Assembly: GCA_964017155.1 (NCBI GenBank)
Contig: OZ024854.1
Location: forward strand, 21,243,869 to 21,307,868
Direction: 5' to 3'
Length of the DNA: 64,000 nt
Source of the DNA: Oasisia sp. SBJ-2009
Lineage: Eukaryota > Annelida > Polychaeta > Sabellida > Siboglinidae
Shown: positions 35,569 through 59,339 of the stretch, one piece after another
How positions within the stretch are numbered: the stretch's first letter is position 1
Layout of the letters: the number at the start of each line of letters is the position of its first letter
Position numbers and translations under genes: made by a program
The notes under the pieces: model-generated
Seen by the model: only the letters and a program-made list of their open reading frames with translations
What the model was told of the DNA's origin: nothing
The model's database searches: none

Positions 35569-36657
35569 CCAACCAACCAATCAATCAATCAATCAATATA
35601 ATTCAGTTCAGACAGTTACTGTCCAGTCCCAATTTTTAGAAATATTTCATTCCTATTCTGAAACAGATCAAAAACATGAACAAAAAAGACATGGGTACAA
35701 TAATACATTTATTGTAGGCATTAATAGCATGGGTACAGATATTAAAGTTAGTATACACTTCAAATGAGCCCAAAAACATGCCAATTTGGTTTGATTTGCC
35801 AACATTTGCAGAAAGTATTCAACATCATCTTTCATTTATCAAATACATATCATTTTGTAATCAAGCCACTTCACATGAGTTTTTTTTTAATTTTTGACAC
35901 ACACGTCTACAAATAAATAATGTCTGCACATGTCCATCTATGTTTAGAATTAATGTAATTTCGCAGATGAAAGATGCATATGATACATACAACCTGTGCT
36001 GTATATTCATACATGATAATCATCATGCGCCACACAAAAAGTAAAAGAATATGTGCCAGTATTAAAATGTCAATACATTGTCAGCTACATGTACATTTGT
36101 TCACAATATTCATTATAGTTAGTCTTCAGTTTCATTGAATTGGCATAGTTTGCAATTCATATCGTGTGACTGCAAAATATAGCCAAAATGTTGGTTGCCA
36201 TTTACAATATTTAGTGTCCAAATGACACAGAATTATTTCGGTGTTCTCACAAAAACGTTACAATTACTGAAACATACTAATGTTATCAGTTGATTATGTA
36301 AAACACATTTGGTATGCAGGTATTGCAATGCAGGTATTGCAATACCTCAGGGAGTTTGACGCCCCTGCCATGCAGAGTTGTAAACCACTGCCTTGTGGTA
36401 CAGGTTCTTGTCAGAACCGAAGGCTAAGGGAGCAAACCCTAACCAGAAAACCATGTCACTGTGGCAGCATCAAGGGCGGTTGATGTATGGAATTCCCAAC
36501 ATCTCTCGACCAGCCACTGCAGGGACAAATAGTTTGCGCCTGTCTTGACATGTTCTTGCCGGTGTGAGACCTCTATTTGTTCCCCGAGAGAGTGTCACTA
36601 GTAACTTGCAAAAGCCAGCGGCACTTCAAAAATTTTTGCTAGCAGCTTCCATGAAAT
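34563..36657. other. Intergenic stretch between genes A and B, first part
   Basis: No gene is recognised. It contains a G-rich run (about 34760-34782) and the (AATC)n array. Alignment of the two duplication units shows only about 85 bp here in the downstream unit, so most of 34563-38365 is inserted or was lost from the other copy. Confidence 0.45.
35479..35597. repeat. (AATC)n microsatellite
   Basis: About 30 tetranucleotide units, with a short AACC interruption near the end. Confidence 0.95.
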
Positions 36658-37089
36658 GTACAACAGATATACCGTGCAATCGTGCTGTCCACCCTCCTAT
36701 ATGGAGCCGAGGCATGGACAGTGTACAGACGACAGGTGAAAAAGCTGCATGCCTTCATGATGCGACATCTGCGATCGATCATGAGGATAACCTGGATGGA
36801 CAAAGTGACAAACAAGGAAATACTCGAACGGACAGGGCTACCATCTATGGAAGATCTTCTGATCAGAAAGAATCTCCGGTGGACTGGACACCTCATGAGG
36901 ATGTCACCAGACAGGCTACCAAAGCAGGTTCTCTACTCCCAACTGTCTTCTGGTCAGAGAAAGAGAGGGCGCCCTCGCCTACGGTTCAAGGATACCATCA
37001 AGAGAAACCTGAAGCTGAGAGACATAAAGATCGACTCCTGGACATCACTCTCACAGCAGAGAGATAAATGGAGAGCAAGAGTCAAGTGA
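36658..37089 (+). pseudogene. Non-LTR retrotransposon C-terminal fragment
   Basis: One open frame reads IYRAIVLSTLLYGAEAWTVY, later NLRWTGHLMRMSPDRLPKQ and QRDKWRARVK, ending at TGA 37087-37089. This is the conserved region after the RT domain in many animal non-LTR elements, including the LRWTGH and LPKQ motifs. The catalytic part is absent. The retained frame suggests a fairly recent insertion. Confidence 0.85.
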
Positions 37090-37140
37090 TGGAAGCAGTC
37101 TTTGTCGCTTCGCGACCGACAGCATGATGATGTAAAACAC

Positions 37141-37248
37141 ATGTATAGCCCTTGTTGGACTAAGGTATAAGGGGGGGGGGGGGGGTGCCACCAGTAGGCC
37201 TACCGGCGCCACCCCTCTTATACCTTTGTCCAGCTAGGGCTATATGTA
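37141..37248. repeat. Fold-back with G-tract in the loop side
   Basis: TGTATAGCCCTTGTTGGAC on the left is matched in inverted orientation by GTCCAGCTAGGGCTATA on the right. AGGTATAAG and CTTATACCT pair further in. The left arm contains an uninterrupted G run (about 37171-37185). Probably a small MITE. Confidence 0.7.
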
Positions 37249-37249
37249 T

Positions 37250-38132
37250 ACTGTATGGTGATGTACTATATATCTAGTCAACTGTCTCAAGCAATTTACA
37301 ACAACACAATCATCTGGTCTGACATGAATATAATCAAGAACATTGATTTTACCAGGACTGAAGTATCTTGCTCAACTACATGCTCAGAAGATGAAGTTCT
37401 GTCCTTGGGGGGCTTGCGTTCTTTCTGGCGATCTGATTGATTGCAGCTGAATAACGTGGGAACTGCATCCCATACCAGCTTGTCACGGCTGTTGGCATTA
37501 ATAAACTGTGACTCGGTGAAGTGTTTAGCGCACATCCGGCAGTTGTTATAGAGATACCCGCAGTCTCTTTTCAACAGATCTTCCCTTCTAGAGTTTATAA
37601 CCCATCGCTTACTTCTGAAATAAGAAGTGCAAAAACATTGAATTACAGCCAGTATTACACATTTATTGCTAATATCTTGCCAATGCACCTATTCTATTAT
37701 CTAGAATTTAGATACACCATGTACATGTACAAGGACAAGTAGGCCAGTCTGGATACATGATACAGTGTCAGTGATATTTACTCTTAGTTCAGCCCACCAC
37801 AAGATCCGCTGGGACATACTGTAAAATTATTGTCATTGATAACCACCCCCCCCCCCCCGCCCTCGACAGTACTATTACTTGCCCCAACTACTACTAAACC
37901 CGTCCCAGCCATACGGAGTGTTTTTGTTTACATCACCAGCTGACATCCAGTCTGACACTGACTGGGGGGGGGGGGGGGCGTGTCGAGGCGTTGCATTTAT
38001 GCACTTATGCCTATGGGCACTTATGTACAAGTCGGACCCACCTCAATTTTGCCATTATAACTGTATTTTTGCCAACATTTGATACTTGATTTTGTTAATT
38101 CAATCAATTATAATCATCTTGCGCATATTTAT
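37250..38132. other. Intergenic stretch with opposed C and G tracts
   Basis: No gene is recognised. A C run (37846-37858) followed by CGCCCTCGACAG faces a G run (37964-37978) followed by CGTGTCGAGG, so the two could pair around about 100 nt. Confidence 0.45.
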
Positions 38133-38339
38133 GTTTTATAAACAGCGCGTCTTGGCATACTTTTGAGGTCGAAAAGACAGCGCGATTTGTGCCAGTCGCA
38201 AGCGCAGTGGCAGTGCCACACTGGCAGTGGTGCATGTTACTGCGCTGTGCACATGGAATGAGCGATAAACAGTTTGTTTATGCCGACCGCGCTGTCTTTT
38301 CGACCTCAAAAGTCTGCTAAGACACGCTGTTTATAAAAC
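38133..38339. mobile_element. MITE-like fold-back upstream of gene B
   Basis: Arms of about 50 bp start GTTTTATAAACAGCG and contain TTTTGAGGTCGAAAAGACAG in inverted orientation at both ends. The middle is GC-rich and partly self-complementary. It ends about 300 bp before the gene B start codon and is absent from the orphan promoter copy at 53198. Confidence 0.85.
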
Positions 38340-38365
38340 TTGTCTTTGGTCCTGTCACATTATAA

Positions 38366-38632
38366 CATTGTTAGGTTTTGATGATTTTTGTCTACCTTTT
38401 ATTTTGTGAACTAATCCTGTCATACACATAATTCCTGTTTCATGGTTTTTGTGTCTACCCTGTTCTGGGGTAAGTTCGCGCCCTGGTGGCAACTTCCGGC
38501 AATGGGGTTAGGTTGAAGCATAGATATATACTTTTGACAAGATTGACATTAGGTGTTTTTTTTACATGCATCTGTACGTGAGTGATTAGCTAACATCGTC
38601 GTCGAGGATTGCGATTTACGAGTTACGTCAAG
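38366..38632 (+). promoter_or_regulatory. Promoter and 5' leader of gene B
   Basis: This segment is repeated at 53198-53519, which shows its extent. Both copies keep an ETS-like ACTTCCGGC (38492-38500 here) and the block TGCATCTGTACGTGAGTGAT. They also keep CGTCGAGGATTGCGATTTAC just before the start. No TATA box is evident; the start codon context is TISU-like. Confidence 0.55.
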
Positions 38633-50899
<12,267 letters not shown>

Positions 50900-51204
50900 T
50901 AGCATCACCAAGGACATGTTAGGTGCAGTGACATTTGTTAATCATTTTCAATTAATAACAAACAAACTTGGGGTACTGCAGGTGGACTGGTCAGTTGATT
51001 GGGGTGTTAACTGGACAGTGTGAATGCTAGAAGAAACTGTTCCAGAACAAACCCTGTCACATGCTGCCACCTAGTGGTCAGAACAGGATTTCTTAGCTGA
51101 GAGGAGCAACGTTCAACTCTTACGTGACATTCAATGTGTGGAGAATGTTTTCACACACAATTCTGTCTGGTCACACAGTTATGTAGTGGCAGGTGTGTGT
51201 GACT

Positions 51205-51242
51205 GAGATCATGTAAACATGGCAGGGTGCCCATGAACATGA
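51205..51242 (-). repeat. Inverted piece of the gene B intron 7 minisatellite unit
   Basis: GAGATCATGTAAACATGGCA and GGGTGCCCATGAACATGA are the exact reverse complement of most of one 48-bp unit from intron 7 of gene B. The piece lies 3.4-4.8 kb downstream of that array and abuts the retrotransposon fragment that follows. Confidence 0.85.
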
Positions 51243-51392
51243 CTCGCACTCCTACTTAGGCATCGAAATTTCCAACCAGCTTGATAGGTCATTGAACACG
51301 AAGTGCTGTTGTCAGTGGAACTATTTCGTGAGAAAACAAAGACAATTTAATGTGTGTAGGACAATAAATCATCTCTTCTATAAATCTACAGT
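51241..51392 (+). pseudogene. Short RT fragment related to that in gene A intron 10
   Basis: CTCCTACTTAGGCATCGA and CAACCAGCTTGATAGGTCAT match 30796-30955 closely, with a small deletion. It is downstream of the gene B stop, whereas its relative lies inside gene A. Confidence 0.8.
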
Positions 51393-51521
51393 TATTGTTA
51401 CAATGCGACTTAGATGTGCATTTGTTGCATGGCCCCCACTTTTTGTGTCGGGCCCCTAGATTTTGAAAAATGGGGGCCCTGCTGGCCCCCACTTATTTTA
51501 GGCTAAATTATAACCCTGCTG

Positions 51522-52123
51522 TTTAGGATGCTAGAATTGATAGTCTAATGTTTTGTTGTGGTGTCACTTTGTAACATGGTTAATATTAACACAACATTCA
51601 TAGCTCCTGTGTGCTCAGGCATTCATAGCTCCTGTGTGCTCAGGCATTCATAGCTCCTGTGTGCTCAGGAACCCCAGCTCAGGGGCTGTTGATAGTCACA
51701 TGATCGTCTGTCTGGAAAACTCTAGCTCAACACATGATGACTGTCGATTATCAATGCATGGTTTGTTAATTTGATGTCCCCATATTACCCTGAACTATAA
51801 AACCACTATGGAAAATCCTATTTCCTCGTCACCAGTTGTGTGTGTGTGTCAGCTATGTTCTAAGTCATACTCATTCAATATAAATATTAATGTCACTTAT
51901 ATACATATATATGTATACACATTATGTATTGCTCAAGTTGGTTCTAGTAATTACTTAATTCAAAATATCTGTATGTTACATTCCTGCCAAGATGTGATTT
52001 TATTGATTGTAAATAAATTGTTTACATATTATCCTAGTTTATTTCTGTATAAATGTATTCATGTATTTGCCCTACTTGTCAAATAAATAATTTGTTTACT
52101 GATGTCATCTTGAAAGTAGTATC

Positions 52124-52180
<57 letters not shown>

Positions 52181-52520
52181 ATTATAGTCAATGAACCGCC
52201 AGTGCCTTTTCAGGGCAACCACTGGACACGTTTCATACATTTATCAAATTTAAGATTAACTAACTTAAATTAAACGTACAATACAGTAATATAATAGCTA
52301 GCATGGTATATATATATATATTATTCAACTATGATTAAATAGTAATTAGAATGTTTCCTTTCTGTGTTCTAAAACCCTAGATAAAGTATCTTTCTACTAA
52401 TCATCAGCCATTGGAATCTCATTAGTAGAGGCTCAGCCTGACACACATGTGCTCTGTAGTGAGTTCACAGGCAGCTAGGTCTCATGTGGCCCTGAGAATA
52501 TAACCAGTCATAACTCCAAC

Positions 52521-52552
<32 letters not shown>

Positions 52553-53113
52553 TGAATTGATTTACTTAATATTAACAATTAATTAAATCTATATCAAATT
52601 ATTCACACAAAAAAAACATTTTTATTTATTAATATACATTAATTTTAGTATTTTTCTTGTGCAGCGCATCGATCCGCCATGCGGGAATTAGCGCTATATA
52701 AAAACTGTATTATTATTATTATTAATTCTGTCATAGTACATGATTTTTATTATCATGGTAATTTTTTAACAAGAGAAAATAATTTTGATTAATAAATTCT
52801 GTGACATTCATCAGCTTGAAGAGACTACAGCTTGAAGGATGGTGTCCTTTTTAATTTTAGTGCAATTAAAAAAATAGAGGCTGAGATGGGCACCTCACTT
52901 CATGTACCAGTGACCATTATCAAATGCAAATGAAGTCACAATGTAATTCAATTAAAAATGCATAAACGGTATAAACATACTTGGTTTACCTAAATAACAT
53001 GCAAACAAATAATAAAAATATTAATTCTGAGTAAAGATAAAATATCAAAATTTGATAAATTGACTACTGGTGCTGCCACCTAGTGAATGGCAAATACCAC
53101 AAAGTGTGTCCGG
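51522..53113 (+). repeat. 3' duplication block, copy 2
   Basis: This is the counterpart of 32806-34562. Differences are mainly in TA arrays and small indels. It contains AATAAA at 52012-52017 and a SINE-like 3' tail at about 52660-52735 (GCGCTATATAAAAACTGTAT, then (ATT)n) that copy 1 lacks. Confidence 0.85.
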
Positions 53114-53197
53114 TCACATAAAAAAACTATTCAAAATTAAACATACTAAAACATCATTACCTGTCAGATTCTAAATAAACGGAAATGAAAATTTTTC

Positions 53198-53519
53198 ATT
53201 GTTAGGTTTTGATGATTTTTAAAATATATTTTCTACGTTTTATTGTGTGTACTAATCCTGTAATAATTCCTGTTTCATAAGCAACTGCACTTGTGTCTTG
53301 TAGACGTATTTTTTATGTTTTTTTGTGTCTACCCTATTCTGGGGTAAATCCGCCCTGGTGGCAACTTCCGGCAATGGCTAACCACTAAGGAATTAGGGTT
53401 AGGTTGAAGGCACTTTTGACAAGATTGACATTGGGTGTTTTTTACATGCATCTGTACGTGAGTGATTAGGCATCGTTAGCTAACATCATCGTCGAGGATT
53501 GCGATTTACGACTTACGTC
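53198..53519 (+). promoter_or_regulatory. Orphan copy of the gene B promoter
   Basis: The segment matches 38366-38629, including ACTTCCGGC and the CGTCGAGGATTGCGATTTAC block. Similarity ends at TTACGTC, three bases before the start codon position in gene B. What follows is CGGTATGACTAG and a short minisatellite, with no exon 1. It is the upstream end of a third, lost or truncated, duplication unit. Confidence 0.8.
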
Positions 53520-53525
53520 CGGTAT

Positions 53526-53588
53526 GACTAGAAGGCACGACCACGCATGACCACGCACGACCACGAACGACCACGCACGACCACGAAA
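53526..53588. repeat. CACGACCACG short tandem repeat
   Basis: About six 10- to 12-bp units (CACGACCACG and variants) sit immediately after the orphan promoter, at the apparent breakpoint. Confidence 0.8.
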
Positions 53589-53589
53589 T

Positions 53590-54970
53590 AGGTTATATCG
53601 GTGGATATCATGACGATTAATGACACCTATGTGGTATATGTGTGCATTATGTAAAACATAGAATGCGTATTGTAACTAAGAGTGATGCAATTTGGGCATT
53701 TTGTGCGATATTCCGAACGAACCCACTTTTGCCATAGCAGCGCTACCTGGTGAATGACGTTATAACTACAAAGATAAATACTTAGGGTAAGTGTCAAAAA
53801 TGGAAAGTACCGGCGAAAATGTATCAAATAAATGTTCCGTGAAATTACCAATTCTGGTCAAACATACAATTTATATGTTATTTTACATTTAGTGTACTTT
53901 TTTTGCAAGAAATACCCATATAATGTAGATCTTCTGTAATTTCGACTTTGATTGAGAATTAGCTGACAAGTGGCAGTACAGTAGAGTGGAGGTATCATGT
54001 CTTGGACATATATTTACTAATCTTTTTATAACTTATACAACTTAGTAATTATTTTAACTATCTTTTTTAATTGTGTTTATCTACATGTATAAATTGGATA
54101 TTTATCAACTGTAAAATCGGTTGTATTGGTTATAATATACTTATTTTCTGTTATACTACGGTTTTACATTATAATATAACCTATAACTTCATTTGATTAC
54201 CATTTTGCTAGTTTTCTACTTTGCATCTGCATAACGACTGATCTTATATTCTTTAACTTCAGAATAAAATTACATTGACATCACTGGTATTTGCTAACTA
54301 TTTGTTTTGCAGCTTGAATCTGTTAAATTATTGCATTAAAAAGGGCCCAAGACTTGTGAAGTAACTATTTTTATAGGAAACATTATACAGAATTCTGCAG
54401 AACTGCAAAAAATATTCTTATATAATTTATCTTTACCTACCGGGGGAGGTTATATGGAATTAATTTTAGATAGAAGAAAAATGTAGTACACATGTGTAAT
54501 ATTTTCTCAATTTTTTCATTGACACTCCATGTTGTAAAGCCACTACTATTCACCAAAATCACAAGTCCAAAGGATTTCAGGTCCTCTTGGGCCATTTTTA
54601 CTATCTTGTATTTTAAATTCAACATGCTGTTTTAAATTAATTATGTGTTTTCATTGAAAGAGTGTACAATGTTGTTTTTATAGTGTGTATACATGTTATG
54701 ATAAATGATGGGCGTATACTGCTGATATTTCTAAGGGCACCCCAGGGCCTCCCAAAAATCTGCCTAGGCTAGCGCTGTGCCTAAAATCTGTTTAGCCAAT
54801 TTGGCTAAAGGTCAGAAATTTGTTTAGCCAAATGAGATTCTCTTTAGCCATTTTTTAGATCAATTAAATTACCAGGTTTAAAAGTGCAAAACGAGACATA
54901 ATATAATAAAAAATTCTATACAATATCCATAAGAAAAAAAATCCTATTTTAATTAACTAAACATTTATAT
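53590..54970. other. Gene-free AT-rich stretch
   Basis: No exon, RNA gene or identifiable element seen. A TTTAGCCAA motif is repeated a few times near 54800-54860. Confidence 0.4.
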
Positions 54971-54989
54971 ATTTTGCTAAACATATATA

Positions 54990-55570
54990 ACGCAAACAAA
55001 CATCCAGTATAATTTAACAAAACATTGTTTAACAATAAAATGAAACCTGAACAACTGTTGGGAATTTTGCAAAATATAAAGAAACTGCATTTCGTTCGTG
55101 AAAATATTATCTATGAGCGTAGCAGTAATATCGGTGATTCTACTTGGCTTAGTTATTAAAGGGTAAAGTCCAAAACTGTACATATAATCTAAGAATGTGC
55201 TTGTATAGTTGTGCGTATGATGCTTCAATATATCAATATTGAAATCCCCACATATATATATATATAGTCTTTTTTGATTTAATATCACCAAGAATATTGT
55301 CTAAGGATTCACAGAAAGCGCCTACCTTGGCTCCTGGAGTTCTATACATGCAACTGACAATCACATTTGTCATCTTTCTCATATTCAATTCTACCGTAAC
55401 ACATTCAAACATATTTTCAACGATAACTGATTTGCTTTCAATAAGAGTACAGTCCAGTCAATTCTGTCGTTTACATATAAGGCAACACCTCCGCCTTTTT
55501 TGTAATGTCGTGCCTTGTGAAAGACCTGATAGTGCTGCTTCTGTCCATGTTTCAGACATTACAATTATAT
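54990..55570 (-). pseudogene. Endonuclease domain relic of a non-LTR retrotransposon
   Basis: On the minus strand the block reads CGDFNIDILKHHTH, then FGLYPLITKPSRIT and TLIDNIFTN. These are the signature motifs of the apurinic-type endonuclease of non-LTR elements. Further upstream on the minus strand the frame is broken, but C-x-Y-R-T-P-G and other fragments of the domain persist to about 55570. No RT follows in the correct orientation. Dead copy. Confidence 0.8.
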
Positions 55571-55947
55571 CAAAAGTTATGTTAAGTGTTTGCAAAGTAT
55601 GTATGATGCTGTGAAAGTTTGCATACGTTTAAATGTATTCACAACAATGTGCACCCAGCGACATCCACACACCGAGCCACCTCGGCACAGGTACATACTC
55701 ATCTGTGGCACACTGCACTGCTTCAGACAACGATCAAGAAAATACGTCGCGGTTTCCAATGCAGGGTCGTTTTGCTCTTTCTAGATCAAGACGTTTGTTT
55801 GCAGTCCGATGCTATTATTAGCGAAATGGAAACATAATTAAATGGAACATGGGAGGGTGTATATAATGACCAGTGTAAAGTAGGTATTTTAAATTAAATT
55901 AAAACAAGCAATGAAGTTGAGAAATACGTGAACAGGTGGTAAAACTA

Positions 55948-55949
<2 letters not shown>

Positions 55950-56015
<66 letters not shown>

Positions 56016-56250
56016 CACACACACACCCACACACGCACACCACATACACACAAACACACACACATACACGCACACACACACACGCACGCACGTACGTACG
56101 CACGCACGCATACAACCCCTAACACGTGTGTGTGTGTGTGTGTGCGTGCAACTGTGGGTGTGCAAGTGTGTGTGGTGTGTGTGTGTGTGGTGTGTGGGTG
56201 AGTGTGTGCGTGTGCGTGTGTGGGGGTGGGGGGGTGGGGTGGGTGGGTGT
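55950..56250. repeat. (CT)n, (CA)n and (GT)n microsatellite cluster
   Basis: A CT run (55950-56012) is followed by CA-rich, CGCA/CGTA and GT/GGT-rich blocks. The CA and GT parts face each other around ACACGTGTGTG near 56120 and could fold. Confidence 0.9.
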
Positions 56251-56680
56251 GTGTGTGGTGCGTGTACTTATCATCAGCGCACAATAAGCTCCAGTTTATA
56301 TTATTAATAGGGTGGAATACGGTAAAGGTCTAATAATCCTCGTAAGTGGTAAATATATCTTGATTCGTAGAAGAGAACAGTTATCATTATTCAATTCTAA
56401 CTAATTGATTTATAGTACATTATATGTATGCCGTGACACGAAAATACGTTGTCGGTGCACATGTGTCAGTGAGAACTTGTCCATGACACATACAGGAACG
56501 TGCATTATCTACTTCTACTGGTGCGTGATTAAGTAGGCGCTGACATAACTATTCTTCTACTGGTGCATGATTGACGTAGGCGCCGTACGAACTGTCTGCC
56601 CTCAGTTTGTTTCTCACAGGTCAGTGGTTTCAGGGCAAAGACTATCACTGTGACCTTGCGTGTTTCACTGTTTCTGTCGT

Positions 56681-57017
56681 AGAGTGCAATGGCTCAGGGG
56701 TAGAGTTTATGACTCTCGACTACGAGAATCCGAGTTCGAATCCTGGCTGGGGTGTTAAAAGCTTGGGCAAGTTTTTTTCACTCTACATTGTTCCAGTTCA
56801 CACAGCTGAATGAGTACATGGCTATTGACAGTGGTGGATAGGTGCACGAGCAGCCTTCGTGCATTAATTGTAGCATATGACGGGATGCTTCCCAGAGAAG
56901 CCGGGATGGTTTCTGAGTGAACAGATCTGTCAGGGACGTAAAGTGTAAAGCGCTTTGCACGGTCCTTAGGACTGGATAATGCGCTATAAAAGAACTTGCC
57001 TTTACTTGCCTTTACCT
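56681..57017 (+). mobile_element. tRNA-derived SINE, best copy
   Basis: The head carries AGTGCAATGGCTCAGGGGTA (A box) and GAGTTCGAATCCTGG (B box). Next comes a body with GCATTAATTGTAGCATATGA, then TTCCCAGAGAAGCCGGGATG and GAACAGATCTGTCAGGGA. The 3' end is GCGCTATAAAAGAACTTGCC followed by repeated CTTTAC. Three other copies in the window share this structure. Confidence 0.88.
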
Positions 57018-57730
57018 CGCGGTGATCATAATTCACTTTTACTGCTGACTTAGGACCCGATATCAGGAACCAACGGCATGTGACCATGTTGCGTCAGATA
57101 TATGGGATAGACATTATTTGTGGAGTGGTTTGCAAACAAATACAAAGCCAGGTTGAACAACGTATATAAAAAATATGGCAAAGTTAGGTATTAAATGAGC
57201 GTCTAGTAAAGCAGCAATGCAAAAACATATGATACGAAGCTCCGGTAGTGGTATTGTACCGTATGTTATGTAAAAATGCATGTCAGACGTTTCAACTAGG
57301 ATTCAGATTAACCCAAGACACTGCGATGCCCACTCAAAGAAACACTACCTTCTGACAGGGTCTCTCCGTGTACGTCAAAGAATGTGTTCGTTTTCTTCTG
57401 ACGTAAGTTATATTGTACCCAACGGCGAGTTTCACGATGTACAACAGTTAGTCCTGGCTCTGCCATAATACTCCGTAAAAATGTTGAGGTAAACGCAATT
57501 TTTCTTTTGATTTGCATTCTACATATCATGTCTTTCAACAATCCAGGAGGTGGTTTTGAAAATCCGTGGCATAAGGTCACTGGAGCGTGAAATCCAAAAT
57601 GGCCCTATTGCAACATACGATTTCAAAATAGTTTATATTTTTATCGCATACAATTTAGGCAATAAGGGTAATGTGTGTTACGGGCCTTGACGGTTTTCTC
57701 CGGTGTTCACAGGGTATGCGGAGAGCATAG
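57018..57730. other. Gene-free stretch
   Basis: No gene or element recognised between the SINE and the 43-bp array. Confidence 0.4.
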
Positions 57731-58525
57731 AGCGGGAGATCAACATAGGATTTATGTCGTGTGACGCATTTAGGGCAATAACTCGATGCAGGATTTGTAT
57801 CGTGTGACGCATTTACGGCGGGAAATCGATACAGGACTTGTGTCGTGTGAGGCATTCACGGCGGAAAATCGATGCAGGACTTGTGTCGTGTGACGCATTT
57901 ACGGCGGAAAATCGATACAGGACTTGTGTCGTGTGAGGCATTTACGGCGGGAAATCGATACAGGACTTGTGTCGTGTGAGGCATTTACGGCGGGAAATCG
58001 ATACAGGACTTGTGTCGTGTGACGCATTTACGGCGGGAAATCGATGCAGGACTTGTATCGTGTAACGCATTTAGGGCGGGAAGTCGATGCAGAACTTGTG
58101 TCGTGTGACGCATTTAGGGCGGGAAATCGATGCAGGACTTGTGTCGTGTGACGCATTTAGGGCAGGAAATCGATGCAGGACTTGTGTCGTGTGACGCATT
58201 TAGGGCGGTAAATCGATGCACGACTTGTGTCGTGTGACGCATTTAGGGCAGGAAATCGATGCAGAACTTGTATCGTGTGACGCATTTAGGGCAGGAAATC
58301 GATGCAGAACTTGTATCGTGTGACGCTTTTAGGGCGGGAAGTCAATGCAGGACTTGTGTCGTGTGACGCATTTGGGGCGGGAAATCGATGCAGAACTTGT
58401 GTCGTGTGACGCATTTAGGGTGGGAAGTCGATGCAGGACTTGTGTCGTGTGAAGCATATAGAACGGGAGATCAAAGCGGGTCTTGTGTCATGTGGAGCGT
58501 ATAGGAAGGGAGATCAACACAGGAC
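57731..58525. repeat. 43-bp CpG-rich minisatellite, about 18 copies
   Basis: The unit contains CGATGCAGGACTTGTGTCGT, GTGACGCATTTAGGGCGGG and AAAT. Outer copies are more degenerate than inner ones. At 43 bp the unit does not preserve frame, and no coding role is suggested. Confidence 0.95.
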
Positions 58526-58699
58526 TACATATACATGAAATACACTCATTTCGCATCGTTAAAAAGACTGATGGCAACATGAATAAAAGAAGATTTTTTA
58601 CGGTTTGTTTGCACGCATAATCTCAAATATTGGATAAAGGACATGACTTCCATTGACTGAAATATAATTAACCTTCCCAGGCAATTGTTTTTTTGCAGA

Positions 58700-59310
58700 A
58701 TGATGTCTTTCAGAGTGTTTCCAATTATTCAAATTGTGCGTATTCTTTACTCCCAGGTTGAATTACCTGAAGCTAACTGAAAAACAAAGAACGCTCTCAA
58801 TGAAAGAGTTCCAAAACATATTTAAAATGGCTTTGCATGTGTGTGTGAACCTCGTGTCAGAACATTTCCCATTCACAAAAAACACTGACGGCGACACCAC
58901 GACAAGAAATCAACGATTAATGTAACAAGCTGGTTCCCAAGATTAAAATCATAAATGAGTCTATGGGCTAAGCTATGATGCTGCTTCAAATTAAAAGTTG
59001 ATGAACAATCGGCGAAGAGAATCTTGGCATGTGCGGTTGGTTTCTCAAGGTGAGTATGTACACGTTGTCCAGAATGAACAACTGTGCATCTTCAACACAT
59101 CTTCCAGCCCGATATGCAAACTGAAGTGGGTCTAATTGACTCTCTGTAATTTGATTAGCTTTTCCATTGTTTTCATAACAAGTTATGTTAGAGCACCTGG
59201 TCTATAGTCGTGTAACTGTTTGGGGGTCGTTTGTCTTTGGAATGGGAATAACAGTATACATTTTCCAGGCAATGGGGATAACAGCAGTTTCTATAATTAG
59301 TGGCGATGAC
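58700..59310 (-). pseudogene. N-terminal reverse transcriptase relic
   Basis: Reading the minus strand in shifting frames gives IPIAWKMYTVIPIPKTNDPQ, then RPGALT, then MKTMEKLIKLQ. Further on come LEKPTAHAKILFADCSSTFN and LVTLIVDFLS. This is the order of the start of a non-LTR RT domain (PIPK, RPVALTS, MK-FE, LFIDFSSAFN, DFLT). Several stops and frameshifts mark it as dead. It ends before the catalytic YADD region. Confidence 0.72.
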
Positions 59311-59339
59311 GTGTCAACACACTCGGGGAAATCGAGCGT

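Noticed and set aside
58734..58925. 63-codon plus-strand frame
   Set aside because: The opposite strand in this interval reads as a decayed RT N-terminus, which accounts for the composition.
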